Shown: positions 35,025 to 44,009, numbered from the stretch's first letter. The stretch: 64,000 bases of DNA from Stenotrophomonas lactitubi (GCF_002803515.1 NZ_PHQX01000003.1:1-64000); one strand, 5' to 3'. Program-made: numbers and translations. The notes: generated by a model from the letters alone, not told the origin.

Positions 35025-35615
35025 ATGCGCACGATGGCGTACCTTGTTCCTGTCCTGTTGCTGGCAGCGTGCTCGCAGCCGGCATCGCCGCCCGAGCCCG
35101 CCGCCGATGCGCCGCCGCCGATGACCGGTGCGACGCCGGCCGAGGCGGCCGCCAGCACCACGCCCGATGCCGTTGCGGCACCGCAGGCTGCGGCGGAACA
35201 CGCAAAGGATGCGGCGGCGACGCCCGCGGATGCGTCCAGCCCCGTCGAGCCCGCAGCAGACGACGCCCGCGCGCGCATCGAGACGCTGCTCGGCGATGCG
35301 GCGCAGTATGAAAAAGTATTCAATGCCTTCAAGACCGCCGTGGTCGCGGGTGACCGTCCTGCCGTGGTTGAAGAAGTGCGTTTCCCACTGAACATCAGTG
35401 GTGGGAAGAAGATCACCGGACCCGGTGAATTCCAGCGCAACTACGAAAAGATCATCACCCCGGCGGTGGTCAAGGCGGTGTCCGCGCAGGAGTTCGGTAA
35501 GGTCTTCGTCAACCAGCAGGGCGTGATGATCGGCGATGGCCAGGTGTGGTTGAACGGCGAGTGCCTGGACAAGGCCTGCACGCGCACGGAAGTGAAAGTC
35601 ATCACCATCCAATGA
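35025..35615 (+). CDS. Hypothetical lipoprotein
   Basis: This 196-aa predicted lipoprotein has lipobox LLAAC (Cys16). A long Ala/Pro-rich spacer (about 17-85) is followed by a compact C-terminal domain with ARIETLLGDAAQYEKVFNAF, DRPAVVEEVRFPL and VMIGDGQVWLNGECLDKAC. The domain recalls small NTF2-like or DUF4440-like folds, but I cannot name the family. The long disordered spacer would let the domain reach into the periplasm. GATGGAGACC precedes the ATG. Confidence 0.75.
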   Translation: MRTMAYLVPVLLLAACSQPASPPEPAADAPPPMTGATPAEAAASTTPDAVAAPQAAAEHAKDAAATPADASSPVEPAADDARARIETLLGDAAQYEKVFNAFKTAVVAGDRPAVVEEVRFPLNISGGKKITGPGEFQRNYEKIITPAVVKAVSAQEFGKVFVNQQGVMIGDGQVWLNGECLDKACTRTEVKVITIQ

Positions 35616-35620
35616 AAGCA

Positions 35621-35643
35621 GACGGCCCCGCATGCGGGGCCGT
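35621..35643. terminator. GC hairpin between convergent genes
   Basis: ACGGCCCCG pairs with CGGGGCCGT across CATG just after the lipoprotein stop codon. There is no good T-tract, so its strength is doubtful. Confidence 0.5.
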
Positions 35644-35650
35644 TGCAGTT

Positions 35651-35680
35651 CGGTAGTGCCGGCCGCTGGCCGGCAATCCG
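35651..35680. repeat. SMAG-type palindrome
   Basis: CGGTAGTGCCGGCCGCTGGC followed by CGGCAATCCG lies between convergent genes. Confidence 0.75.
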
Positions 35681-35685
35681 GCCAA

Positions 35686-36852
35686 TCAGGCCTTCGGCGT
35701 GAGCTTCAGCAGCCGCGCCTTGCTGCCGTCTTCCAGCAGCCACAGCGCGCCATCCGGGCCCTGTTCCACTTCACGGATGCGCTCGCCCATGTTGAAGCGC
35801 TCGGCTTCGCGTGCGTTGTCGCCGTCGAAGGCAACGCGCACCAGCGAAGTGGATGACAGGCCGCCGATGAAGGCGCTGCCCTTCCACTGCGGGAACAGGT
35901 TGCCGCTGTAGAACATCAGGCCGGCCGGCGAAATCACCGGGTTCCAGGTCACCTTCGGAGCAGCGAATTCCGGGCGGGTGTCGTGGTCGGGAATCGGGCG
36001 GCCATCGTAGTGGTCGCCGTTGGACACGATCGGGTAGCCGTAGTTGGCACCGCGCACGATCAGGTTCAGCTCATCGCCGCCGGCCGGCCCCATTTCCTGT
36101 GCCCACAACTTGCCGTTGGCATCGAAGGCGATGCCCAGCACATTGCGGTGGCCCAGCGACCATACCTGCGCGGCTACGCCACCCTGCGAGGCGAACGGAT
36201 TGTCGGCCGGCAAGCTGCCGTCGTCGTTGAGGCGGATGATCTTGCCCAGGTTGCCGCTCATGTCCTGCGCCGGGTCGAACTTCTGCCGTTCGCTGGAACT
36301 GATCCACAGCTTGCCGTCCGGGCCAAAGGCCAGGCGATGGCCGTAGTGGCCTTCGCCACTGACCTTCGGTGTCTGCCGCCAGATCACCTTCAGGTCTTTC
36401 AGCTGGCCGCCGCCGCTGGCGTCGAGGGCGAGGGTGGCACGGGCCACGGCCGCGCCGCGTGTATCCAGCGTGCCTTCTTCGGCATAGCTGACGTAGACCA
36501 CATGGTTGCGGGCGAAATCCGGATGCAGGATCACATCACCGAAACCACCCTGACCGCCGTACGCGACCTTGGGGATACCGGTGATCTCATGTTTCTTGCC
36601 GCTGGCCAGGTCCAAGTGCTGCAGCTTGCCGCGCTTTTCGGTCACCAGCAGGCTGCCATCGGGCAGGAAGGTCATCGCCCATGGCTGGTCGAAACGGCTG
36701 ACCTCGGTGGCGGTGAAGGGGCGTTGGTCGTTGGCGGTCGCGGCGGTTGCCGGTGCCTTCTGACCTGTCGCATCAGGACCGGCGGCATTGCAGGCGGTGG
36801 TGGCGAGGATCGGCAGCAGGCCGAGTGCGAGCAGCAGGGGCGTGCGGGTCAT
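35686..36852 (-). CDS. PQQ-dependent aldose sugar dehydrogenase-like lipoprotein
   Basis: This 388-aa protein of the soluble glucose dehydrogenase/YliI family is a six-bladed propeller that oxidises aldose sugars with PQQ. A lipobox-like segment ends ATTAC (Cys21). Family motifs are visible: [84 protein letters not shown] and [17 protein letters not shown]. The His that binds near PQQ is in GHRLAFG. The start MTRTPLLLA was chosen because it begins the signal peptide. PQQ biosynthesis genes are not in the window. Confidence 0.9.
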   Translation of the reverse strand: MTRTPLLLALGLLPILATTACNAAGPDATGQKAPATAATANDQRPFTATEVSRFDQPWAMTFLPDGSLLVTEKRGKLQHLDLASGKKHEITGIPKVAYGGQGGFGDVILHPDFARNHVVYVSYAEEGTLDTRGAAVARATLALDASGGGQLKDLKVIWRQTPKVSGEGHYGHRLAFGPDGKLWISSSERQKFDPAQDMSGNLGKIIRLNDDGSLPADNPFASQGGVAAQVWSLGHRNVLGIAFDANGKLWAQEMGPAGGDELNLIVRGANYGYPIVSNGDHYDGRPIPDHDTRPEFAAPKVTWNPVISPAGLMFYSGNLFPQWKGSAFIGGLSSTSLVRVAFDGDNAREAERFNMGERIREVEQGPDGALWLLEDGSKARLLKLTPKA

Positions 36853-37023
36853 GGGTATCTCCAGCGGAAGGGGATGCGGATGGCCAGGCTCTCCTTTGTA
36901 TACCACCGGCGGGGTGACGGTCGTGGCCCGAAGGTCCTGCTACCCCCTGTGCGGCATGGCGCGGATCGTCTAGGGTGTTCTCGCCCGGGCAAAGCATGCC
37001 CGCCTGTCTGCCAAGGATCTGCA

Positions 37024-37476
37024 ATGAACGCACCCCTCATCCATCGACCCTCGCCCGCCTTCATCGCCGCCTCGTGGGTGGCCCTGCTGCTGGGCGCGGT
37101 GGCCTACCTGGTAGGCCTGTTCAATGCCGAAATGCCGCTGAACGAAAAGGGCTATTACCTGACCCTGCTGCTGTTCGGCCTGTTCGCGGCGGTATCGCTG
37201 CAGAAGAGTGTGCGCGACCGCGTCGAGAGCATTCCGGTGAGCGGCCTGTACTACGCACTGTGCTGGTTCGCGCTGCTGTCGGCACTGTTGCTGCTGCTGG
37301 TCGGTCTGTGGAACGCCACCCTGGTGCTGAGCGAAAAGGGTTTCTATGGCATGGCATTCGCGCTGTCGCTGTTTGGCGCGGTGGCGGTGCAGAAGAACAC
37401 CCGCGACCTGATTGCCGCCAATGCCGCTGAGCCCAAGCGCGCCTCGCCGATTCCGCCGCTGCCGGAACAGGACTGA
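37024..37476 (+). CDS. YiaA/YiaB-like inner membrane protein
   Basis: This 150-aa protein has four membrane helices arranged as two similar halves. Each half carries the motif [ML]xLxEKG[YF]Y[GL] after its first helix ([25 protein letters not shown] and [25 protein letters not shown]). This internal duplication is the YiaA/YiaB family signature. The function is unknown; members are linked to envelope stress. AAGGATCTGCA precedes the ATG. Confidence 0.88.
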   Translation: MNAPLIHRPSPAFIAASWVALLLGAVAYLVGLFNAEMPLNEKGYYLTLLLFGLFAAVSLQKSVRDRVESIPVSGLYYALCWFALLSALLLLLVGLWNATLVLSEKGFYGMAFALSLFGAVAVQKNTRDLIAANAAEPKRASPIPPLPEQD

Positions 37477-37483
37477 CGGACGG

Positions 37484-37575
37484 TGGTAGAGCCGAGCCCA
37501 CGCTCGGCTGCAGTGTATCGGCAGCCGAGCGGGCTCGACTCTGGATACCCAGCCGAGCATGGGCTCGGCTCTACA
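37484..37575. repeat. SMAG-type repeats, GAGCCGAGC family
   Basis: Three related palindromic halves are present: GTAGAGCCGAGCCCACGCTC, GCAGCCGAGCGGGCTCGACT, and GCCGAGCATGGGCTCGGCTC followed by TAC. This is a sequence variant of the GTAG repeat seen nowhere else in the window. Confidence 0.75.
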
Positions 37576-37583
37576 GGGCATGG

Positions 37584-37916
37584 TTATCCGCGGCTGTTCC
37601 GGCGCGGATCCAGATTCACTGCCTCTTCCCAGCCGCGACGCACGGCGCTGCGCGCCTGCGCCCATTCCAGCCGGCTCTTGCCGCGCTCCTTCGCCCATCG
37701 CGACTCCAGCTCGCCTTCGATCTCTTCGTAAGCGCGGATCATGTCCTGCGCGCGTGCGGTGTGGCCGATCTGGTACGCCGGCTCGTAATCGTCGAAGAAC
37801 AGCTGGTTGTCGTAGTACGGTTCGCTGGTATAGCGATCGCGCCAGTAGTCCGAAACCGCCTGGCGGGGTGTGCCTTCTTCCGGTACGCGGCCGGGGATCT
37901 GGTAATCAGTGCTCAT
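37584..37916 (-). CDS. Conserved hypothetical acidic/basic small protein
   Basis: This 110-aa soluble protein starts MSTDYQIPGRVPEEGTPRQA. It is rich in Tyr, Asp and Glu (YYDNQLFFDDYEPAYQIGH) and then charged (EEIEGELESRWAKERGKSRL). No signal, membrane helix or catalytic motif was recognised. The middle region ERGKSRLEWAQARSAVRRGWEEA looks like an amphipathic helix of the kind in stress-related proteins with YwqJ/AvrE-like tails, but I cannot assign a function. The ATG fits the end of the APC-permease intergenic space. Confidence 0.65.
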   Translation of the reverse strand: MSTDYQIPGRVPEEGTPRQAVSDYWRDRYTSEPYYDNQLFFDDYEPAYQIGHTARAQDMIRAYEEIEGELESRWAKERGKSRLEWAQARSAVRRGWEEAVNLDPRRNSRG

Positions 37917-37998
37917 GGGCAGGAGGCTCCGTGGTGGACGAAGCCTGATCGTGCCTATCGGCCGGTTAACGCATCGGGCCGGCAGCGTGATCGGCAGG

Positions 37999-39300
37999 TC
38001 AATCGGCGCTGGCGTCCTTGCGCGGCAGCTTGTAGATGACCGCGCCAACAGCGAAGGCGACCAGCGCCGCGGCGATGTTCTGCCAGCTGGCACTGGCGAA
38101 CAGGGCCACGCACAGCAGCAGGGCCAGCACCGGAATCAACGGGCCACCGGGCAGCTTCAACGCACCGGGGCGGTCCGCATAGCGCTTGGCCAATACCAGC
38201 ACCGCTGCCGCGGTACCGATGTAGGCGAACAGGCGCGTGGTCATCGACAACAGCGCCAGCTGCACGAACGAGCCGGACAGCGCCAGGCCGAGGGCGATCA
38301 GGCCCTGGCAGAAGATCGCTGCGGCCGGGGTACGGAAGCGTGGGTGCACCTGCGCCAGCACTTTCGGGCCGTAGCCATCGCGGGCCAGGGCGAACAGGAA
38401 GCGCGGGCCCATCATCATCGTGTTGCTGTTGGTGCCGAGGATGGAGATGGTCGCGCCCACGGTGAGGATCAGCGCCAGCGCCTCGCCACCGAAGCTGGAG
38501 GCGGCATCGGCCAGCGGCGTGGCTGACGCGGCCAGGCCGGGCAGCGTACCTTGCGCCACGATCTGCACCGCCGCATAGATCACGGTGACGGTGACGATCA
38601 TGGTGATCAGTGCGAACGGAATGTCGCGGCGTGGGTTGCGGTATTCGCCGGCCGCGGCCGGGATGTTCTCGAACCCGGCATAGGCATACAACAGCAACAG
38701 CGCTGCCTCGCCCATGCGCTGCAGGTCGTGCGGGTCCGGGCGCTGGCCGGAGAAAGCGAGCTGCGGGTCGATGTAGAACGCGCCGATGGCCACGAACAGC
38801 AGCAGCGGCAGCATCTTGCCGATCACCAGCACGATGCCGGTACGGGCGGCCGAACGCACGCCGATGATGTTCACCCCGGTCAGGAAAGCGAGCGAGACCA
38901 CGATGATCGCGATGCGGCCCATGCCGGCGCCTGCCCATGGCCAGAACCGCGCCACGGCGTCGGCCAGCGCATTGCTGAGCGCTGCGGCAGAGCTGATGCG
39001 GGTCAGCCAGATCATCCAGCCGATCTCGAAGCCGGCAAAGCGGCCGAAGGCTTCGCGCGCGTACAGATAACTGCCACCGGGTTCATCGAAATAGCTGGCT
39101 GCCTGTGCGTAGCAGAGCACCAGCAGGGCGACGACGATACCGGCGGCCACCACGCCCCACAGGCTGAAGGGGCCGAGCAGGGCGACCGTGGCCGCCGGCA
39201 GCAGGTAGATGCCGCTGCCGACCACATCGTTGATCGACAGGCCGACGATCTGCCAGCGGCTGACCGCGCGTTGCAGTTGGGGTTCGTCGGCGGCGCTCAA
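37999..39300 (-). CDS. APC superfamily amino acid permease
   Basis: This 433-aa permease has twelve membrane helices. The APC substrate-binding unwound-helix motif is visible as VVGSGIYLLPA near residue 30, with later FDEPGGSYLYAREAFG and YAYAGFENIPAAAGEYRNPRRDIP. It starts at TTG (overlapping the TGA of the upstream gene) with AAGGAG seven bases before. The transported amino acid cannot be told. As the last gene after an RpiR regulator and an L,D-transpeptidase-fold protein, it might import amino acids or peptides released from peptidoglycan. Confidence 0.88.
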   Translation of the reverse strand: MSAADEPQLQRAVSRWQIVGLSINDVVGSGIYLLPAATVALLGPFSLWGVVAAGIVVALLVLCYAQAASYFDEPGGSYLYAREAFGRFAGFEIGWMIWLTRISSAAALSNALADAVARFWPWAGAGMGRIAIIVVSLAFLTGVNIIGVRSAARTGIVLVIGKMLPLLLFVAIGAFYIDPQLAFSGQRPDPHDLQRMGEAALLLLYAYAGFENIPAAAGEYRNPRRDIPFALITMIVTVTVIYAAVQIVAQGTLPGLAASATPLADAASSFGGEALALILTVGATISILGTNSNTMMMGPRFLFALARDGYGPKVLAQVHPRFRTPAAAIFCQGLIALGLALSGSFVQLALLSMTTRLFAYIGTAAAVLVLAKRYADRPGALKLPGGPLIPVLALLLCVALFASASWQNIAAALVAFAVGAVIYKLPRKDASAD

Positions 39301-40061
39301 CGTGCGGCTCCTTCAAGCGCGGGCAGTTTCCACTGCGCCTGCAGGCGCTGGTATTCAGCCCGCGGCAGCAGCACGAAACGCGGCGTGTCCTGCGGGCGCA
39401 GCCAGTCCAGCAATGCCTGCATGCGCGCCTGTGGCATCGCGGTACAGCCAGCGGTGGCCTCGCCGGGCTGGCGCCACAGATGAGCGAAGATGCAGCTGCC
39501 CTTGCCGGGCTGGTTGTCCGGGTTGTGCGCGATCACGAAGCCTTCCTGGTAACGCACGTCGCCCTTGTTGTGCAGGTCCAGCCGCATCGGTTCGGTGGAG
39601 CCGGTGATGGCGGCACTGCCGACCTTCTTTGCATCGACGATGCGGTTGTAGAACGGCGACGCCGGTACGTCCATGCAGTAGCTGCTCTCGAACATTGGCT
39701 GGTAAATCATCGCCGTTCCGGGCCGGGTGACGGCATAACCGAACGCGCTGCCCAGCGCGAACACGCCGGCCGGACTGCGACCGTCGCCTTCCTGTTTCTG
39801 CGGGCCATCGGCCTGGGCAGGATGCAGGCCCAGGCCCCAGGCACTGCCGGTGCGACCCAGCGCCACCGGGAACGACTGGCCGTGCTTGCGCCAGTGCTTG
39901 CCGTCGCGCACGAAGGCCTGCAGCTGGCCCTGCGTACTGTCCCAGGTATCGCTGGTGACGACGATCAATTGGCGAGCGTCGTCCAGCGGAGCAGCATGGA
40001 CAGTGACGGCCGCTACGAGCAGCAGCGCGGCGGATGCAAAGCGGGCCAGCAGCAGATTCAT
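39297..40061 (-). CDS. Exported L,D-transpeptidase (YkuD) family protein
   Basis: This 254-aa periplasmic protein has a signal peptide ending in VHAAP. The YkuD-type active site is visible as His194 in CIFAHLWRQPGEATAGC and Cys206 in AGCTAM; the preceding GDGRSPAGVF segment is also typical. The usual SHGC box is replaced by TAGC, which marks the DUF-type branch related to YafK-like enzymes that may be hydrolases instead of cross-linkers. It overlaps the permease gene by 4 nt and follows the RpiR regulator by 12 bp, so all three form one operon. Confidence 0.85.
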   Translation of the reverse strand: MNLLLARFASAALLLVAAVTVHAAPLDDARQLIVVTSDTWDSTQGQLQAFVRDGKHWRKHGQSFPVALGRTGSAWGLGLHPAQADGPQKQEGDGRSPAGVFALGSAFGYAVTRPGTAMIYQPMFESSYCMDVPASPFYNRIVDAKKVGSAAITGSTEPMRLDLHNKGDVRYQEGFVIAHNPDNQPGKGSCIFAHLWRQPGEATAGCTAMPQARMQALLDWLRPQDTPRFVLLPRAEYQRLQAQWKLPALEGAAR

Positions 40062-40073
40062 TGGGCGCTCCGG

Positions 40074-40922
40074 TCAGGAATCCAGCAGGTGATCGATCCG
40101 TTCCAGGTTCACCGCCAGCTGCTGCTGGCGATCCGGATTGGCGTGGCAGAGCAGCACGAACAGGAAATCGAGCAGGGCGTGCATGGCGCTACGGTACAGC
40201 AGCTGCGCCACCTGCGGCGCGCGGTCGTGGGCGCACACCACCAGCGCCGCATCGGCATGCGCGCGCAGCGGGTTGGCGGTGTGGCGGGTGATCGACACCA
40301 CCTTGCCGCCCATGTCCTGGAACTGGCGCGAGAGCTGTGACAGCTGTGGCAGGTTGCCGAACTCGGAAAACATCAACAGCACATCACCCGGACGCGCCGC
40401 CGACAGGTTGGCCAGCATCAGGATCGGATCGGTATGCGGCACCACCAGCAGGCCGAGCAAAGACAGCCGCATGGCGAATTCGCGTGCGTACAGGCCGTCG
40501 TCACCGAGGCCGTGGACGAACAGCTTCGGCGCGCCGTCGAGCAGCTGCACGATGCGTTCGATCTCCTCGCGCGGGTTGGCCTGGCGGGTTTCTTCCTCGG
40601 CCTGCGCCTTGCTGCGGCGCAGGGCATCGCCCAGGCGCAGGTAGTCATCGCTGATGTCCGGTGCGGCCGGTGCCTGCTGCGGGTCGGCACCGGCGCGGGC
40701 GACGTCCTCGCCGATGGAGTACTTCAGGTCCGGGTAGCCCTTGAAGCCGAGCTTCTGGCTGAACTTGACCACGCTGGACTGGCTGATGCCCAGGGCACTG
40801 GCCAGCTGCTGCGAAGAGTAATCGCGCAGCAGGTGCGCGTTGTCGAGGATGAAGTCGGCGATGCGGCGTTCGATGGCCGACATCTGCCCGCGCTCGGTGC
40901 GGATTTTCAGCAGGGGCGGCAT
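40074..40922 (-). CDS. MurR/RpiR family transcriptional regulator
   Basis: This 282-aa regulator has an N-terminal HTH_6 DNA-binding domain (residues 1-78, with YSSQQLASALGISQSSVVKFSQKLGFKGYPDLKY) and a C-terminal SIS domain (about 115-265) that senses phosphosugars in the family. MurR represses MurNAc catabolism in E. coli. Here the gene leads a minus-strand operon with an L,D-transpeptidase-fold protein and a permease, and lies next to murein-peptide enzymes. The natural ligand is therefore probably a peptidoglycan-derived compound, an inference from context. The start MPPLLKIRTERG is where homology normally begins. Confidence 0.9.
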   Translation of the reverse strand: MPPLLKIRTERGQMSAIERRIADFILDNAHLLRDYSSQQLASALGISQSSVVKFSQKLGFKGYPDLKYSIGEDVARAGADPQQAPAAPDISDDYLRLGDALRRSKAQAEEETRQANPREEIERIVQLLDGAPKLFVHGLGDDGLYAREFAMRLSLLGLLVVPHTDPILMLANLSAARPGDVLLMFSEFGNLPQLSQLSRQFQDMGGKVVSITRHTANPLRAHADAALVVCAHDRAPQVAQLLYRSAMHALLDFLFVLLCHANPDRQQQLAVNLERIDHLLDS

Positions 40923-40984
40923 GCGGGGCGTCCGGACATGTGTAGGCGCGTTGCGGTTGGCTGCGTAGAGCGTTTCATGCGATG

Positions 40985-41088
40985 GGTCGGGCGGGTGGGA
41001 TTCGCAGGGGACGCCGTGAATCCGTCCATGGAGGCTTGGCCGCGCCATCCTTGGCGCGGACACCCCTGCAAATCCCACCCGCCCGACC
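40985..41088. repeat. Long dispersed inverted repeat, copy A
   Basis: Arms of 26 bp (40985-41010 and 41063-41088; GGTCGGGCGGGTGGGATT...) match at 25 of 26 positions. They surround an inner hairpin with GACGCCGTGAATCC and GCGCCATCC. The same inner module recurs at 50996-51097. Nothing else was seen from 40923 to 40984. Confidence 0.8.
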
Positions 41089-41159
41089 CCGGACAGATCG
41101 CGCGCGTGCCAGCCGCGAAAGGGATACGGTGAAGGGCAGAATCAAAAGCGAAGGCAAAA

Positions 41160-41184
41160 GCATCCACGCGAGGCGTGGATCTAC
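41160..41184. repeat. SMAG-type palindrome, diverged
   Basis: CATCCACGCGAGGCGTGGAT followed by CTAC lies in the same intergenic space. 41200-41350 is GC-rich and has no recognisable gene. Confidence 0.6.
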
Positions 41185-41360
41185 CCGGAGCTGCTGTTGA
41201 GTCCGCCTTCAAGCGAGCTGAGCACCGCAGGTCCGGCGAGGGCGAAGAGGCGCGGGTGTCTGAGCGCAGCGAGTTCCGCGCCGTCCCTCGGCGGACCGAG
41301 GAGCGCAGGGCACTGGCGTGCGCAGCACGTCGGCTCGCGGCCGGCGGAGCGTTTCTTTTG

Positions 41361-41392
41361 GTTACTTTTCTTTTCGCGAAAAGAAAAGTAAC
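41361..41392. repeat. Perfect 32-bp palindrome
   Basis: GTTACTTTTCTTTTCG is followed at once by its exact reverse complement. With no loop it could be a dimer binding site or cruciform, but the flanking TTTCTTTTG suggests a dispersed element. It lies 48 bp after the epimerase stop codon. Confidence 0.85.
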
Positions 41393-41439
41393 GCCCGACC
41401 AAAAGTCAGTTGTACGCCAGGCCAGCGGCAAGGCAGAAA

Positions 41440-42534
41440 TCAACCCAGCATCTCCAGCCCCCGCACTTCGGTGATGCCCAGCCCCGGCACATCGCTGATG
41501 CTGATTTCCGACTCGTTGAAACGCACGCCGCCGCTGACCGGATCGAACTGCCCCAGCGATGGGCCATCCAGGTCGACCTTGGTGATCACATCGCTCTTGG
41601 CTACCGCCAGATGTACTGCCGCGGACACGCTGATGCTCGACTCGATCATGCAGCCGATCATGCACGGCACGCCGTAGATGCCGGCGATGTCGGCAATGCG
41701 GATCGCGTTGGACAGGCCGCCGGTCTTCATCAGCTTGATGTTGATGATGTCGGCGGCGCGCTGCTGGATCAGGTCCATGACCTGGCTGGGGCTGAACACG
41801 CTCTCGTCGGCCATCACCGGGGTGTTGACCCGGTCGGTCACGTACTTCAGGCCACTGATGTCGGCGGCCTTGACCGGTTGCTCCAGCAGCTCCAGCACCA
41901 CGCCGGCTTCTTCCAGCGTACGCATCGCATGCACGGCCTGCTTGGCGGTCCAGCCCTGGTTGGCGTCCAGGCGCAGCAGTGCACGGCCTTCAACGGCGGC
42001 ATGGATTGCCTTGACCCGCTCAATGTCCACGCCGATGTCCTTGCCGACCTTGATCTTCAGCGACTCGAAGCCGCGTTCGATCGCCGACAGCGAATCGGCC
42101 ACCATCTTGTCGATGTAGTCCACGCTGATGGTGATGTCGGTGGTGATCACCGGGTCGCCGCCACCCAGCATCTGGTACAGCGGCGCGCCATGCAGCTGCG
42201 CCCACAGATCGTAGAGCGCGATTTCCACCGCCGCCTTGGCGCTGGTGTTGCGCTCCATCGCGGTCTGCACCAGCGTGCACAGGCGGTTGAGGTTGACCAC
42301 CTCCTGGCCGATCAGGCGCGGGGCGATGAAGTGGCGGATCGCTTCGATGATCGAGCCGTGCGTGTCACCGGTGATCACCGCGGTGGCCGGCGCCTCGCCG
42401 TAGCCGGTGTGGCCAGTGTCGGTGCGGATCAGCACCACCACGTCTTCCACGGTCTCCACGGTACGCAACGCGGTCTTGAACGGTGTTTTCAGCGGCACGC
42501 GCAGCATGCCCAGTTCGATGGCAGTGATCTTCAT
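41440..42534 (-). CDS. L-Ala-D/L-Glu dipeptide epimerase
   Basis: This cytoplasmic enolase-superfamily enzyme has 364 aa and should convert L-Ala-D-Glu from peptidoglycan to L-Ala-L-Glu, which ordinary peptidases can use. Catalytic residues appear at the same positions as in B. subtilis YkfB: Lys160 and Lys162 (KIK), metal ligands Asp190, Glu218 and Asp243, and Lys267. Arg24 and the dipeptide-specificity motif Asp321-x-Asp323 (VDLDGP) are also in place. This is strong evidence for the specific substrate, not just the fold. Its start codon directly abuts the stop of the upstream C40 peptidase gene. Confidence 0.93.
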   Translation of the reverse strand: MKITAIELGMLRVPLKTPFKTALRTVETVEDVVVLIRTDTGHTGYGEAPATAVITGDTHGSIIEAIRHFIAPRLIGQEVVNLNRLCTLVQTAMERNTSAKAAVEIALYDLWAQLHGAPLYQMLGGGDPVITTDITISVDYIDKMVADSLSAIERGFESLKIKVGKDIGVDIERVKAIHAAVEGRALLRLDANQGWTAKQAVHAMRTLEEAGVVLELLEQPVKAADISGLKYVTDRVNTPVMADESVFSPSQVMDLIQQRAADIINIKLMKTGGLSNAIRIADIAGIYGVPCMIGCMIESSISVSAAVHLAVAKSDVITKVDLDGPSLGQFDPVSGGVRFNESEISISDVPGLGITEVRGLEMLG

Positions 42535-43980
42535 TCAGGGATTCTTGGCACGCAGGCGTTGGATGTTGGTGATGCGGTCGATGTAGCGGACGCTGTCGCT
42601 GGCCATCATCGGCTCCAGCGGCGTGACCGATACGCCATTGAGATGGGCCTGCACACGCTTGCCGTCGGCGCCGAACCAGCTGCCGCCCGCGGTATCGTGG
42701 ATCACCCAGGTGCGACCGTCGATGTGGCCGATGGCCATCATCACGTGGCCGGGGATGTAGACCAGATCGCCCACCTGCAGATCGGTGACGGCGCGGTCGC
42801 GCACGGCCTTGCTGTCCTTGCTGGTGAACGGCAGGCGGTCCAGCGCGGGGCTGATCGCCTGTGCGCTGGTATTGCGCGGCAACAGTACACCGAAGCTGCG
42901 GTAGATCTCCGACACGAATCCGCTGCAGTCGCGGGTGTCGTAGTCGTGGCCCCAGCCGTAGCGCTCGCCGAGGAACTTGAACGATTGCTGCAGCAGCAGG
43001 CGCGGAGTCAGCGGCAGGTAGTCGGCGGCGGTGTCCTGCGAGCGTGGCAGCAGCGCCGGCACCAGGCGCAGGCGGCCATCTGCCTCGCGCACCGGCAGCT
43101 GCACCACCCACGAAGCGTGTGCCTGTTGCCCGTTCACCGGTTCGGCGGCGGGCCAGTCGGCCAGCACCGGCAGGCGCACGCCCATGTCCAGCTGCAGGCG
43201 CGATACACGCGGTTCTTCCGGTGTGTAGGCGGTGTGCGCGGTGGCACCGGTGACGATGCGGTACGGGCCCTTCGCGCCGTAGCCGAGCACCGTGGCCTTG
43301 TCACCACTGGCCACGGCATCGGCTTCGATCCAGGCGCTGTAGCGCTCGCTGTGCACGAACAGCCAGCGGTCATCGGCACTGCGGTGGACCACGGCTACCT
43401 TGTCACCGGGGAACAGCGCCGATTCCTGGAAACGGTCGATATCGGTGTCGCCGACGGTGCTGAAAACACGCTGACGGGTGGGGAAGGTGCGCAGCGCGGC
43501 GCGCTTCACCACCAGCCCGTACGACGGTGCGACCTGCGCAGGAACCGCGTCGAGGCCGAGGTTGGCTTCAATTGCGGTGCGCAGGCCGGGGGCGATGGCC
43601 TGGCCCTTCTCGTCATACAGCGCCCGCTTGGGCCAGCTTGAAAGCGCGCCGATGCTGTCGCGCACCTGCGTGGCGCTGAGCTGTGCGGGCAGCGTGGCGA
43701 TGTCCTGGATGTGGTTGTCCTGGGTGCGCATCCGCGCGTTCTGCGCATTGATCTGCGCGCGATCCAGGATCGGTGCGTCGGCGTTGTCCAGCCGTGCGGC
43801 CCAGTAATCCGGGGTGAGGTAGGCCTCATGCAGGCCGATCACGTACGGCAGCGGTGCGCCGGGGTCGGGTGCAGGCGTGGCTGCCTGAGTAAAGGCCGGT
43901 ACCGCCAGCAGGCCCAGGGCCAGCGCCAGGGTCAACCTGCGCGGCCAGTGCCGACGCGGTTCGCGGGAAGCCAGGATCAT
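42535..43980 (-). CDS. NlpC/P60 (C40) peptidase with SH3 domains, YkfC-like
   Basis: This 481-aa exported protein has a signal peptide (about residues 1-33), an NLPC_N-like N-terminal region, two SH3-type domains (about 150-310) and a C-terminal NlpC/P60 domain. The catalytic Cys352 (DCSGF), His412 (GHVMMAIG) and His428 (VIHDT) are visible, preceded by YGWGHD. This matches gamma-D-Glu-diaminopimelate endopeptidases such as YkfC, which release L-Ala-D-Glu from murein peptides. The epimerase gene follows with no gap, so the two steps are coupled genetically. The start at ATG 43980 is likely; GTG at 43989 is an alternative. Confidence 0.92.
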   Translation of the reverse strand: MILASREPRRHWPRRLTLALALGLLAVPAFTQAATPAPDPGAPLPYVIGLHEAYLTPDYWAARLDNADAPILDRAQINAQNARMRTQDNHIQDIATLPAQLSATQVRDSIGALSSWPKRALYDEKGQAIAPGLRTAIEANLGLDAVPAQVAPSYGLVVKRAALRTFPTRQRVFSTVGDTDIDRFQESALFPGDKVAVVHRSADDRWLFVHSERYSAWIEADAVASGDKATVLGYGAKGPYRIVTGATAHTAYTPEEPRVSRLQLDMGVRLPVLADWPAAEPVNGQQAHASWVVQLPVREADGRLRLVPALLPRSQDTAADYLPLTPRLLLQQSFKFLGERYGWGHDYDTRDCSGFVSEIYRSFGVLLPRNTSAQAISPALDRLPFTSKDSKAVRDRAVTDLQVGDLVYIPGHVMMAIGHIDGRTWVIHDTAGGSWFGADGKRVQAHLNGVSVTPLEPMMASDSVRYIDRITNIQRLRAKNP

Positions 43981-44009
43981 GCGCTGCACACCCTCCTCGA
44001 ATGCCTTTT

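Noticed and set aside
40985..41392. Small genes in the 500-bp gap before the epimerase
   Set aside because: Open frames here translate repeat DNA (for example FLFAKRKVT) with no ribosome site or conserved protein motif.
41410..43641. Long plus-strand open frame opposite the epimerase and C40 peptidase
   Set aside because: It crosses two clear minus-strand genes with intact catalytic residues and has no ribosome site or recognisable domain.
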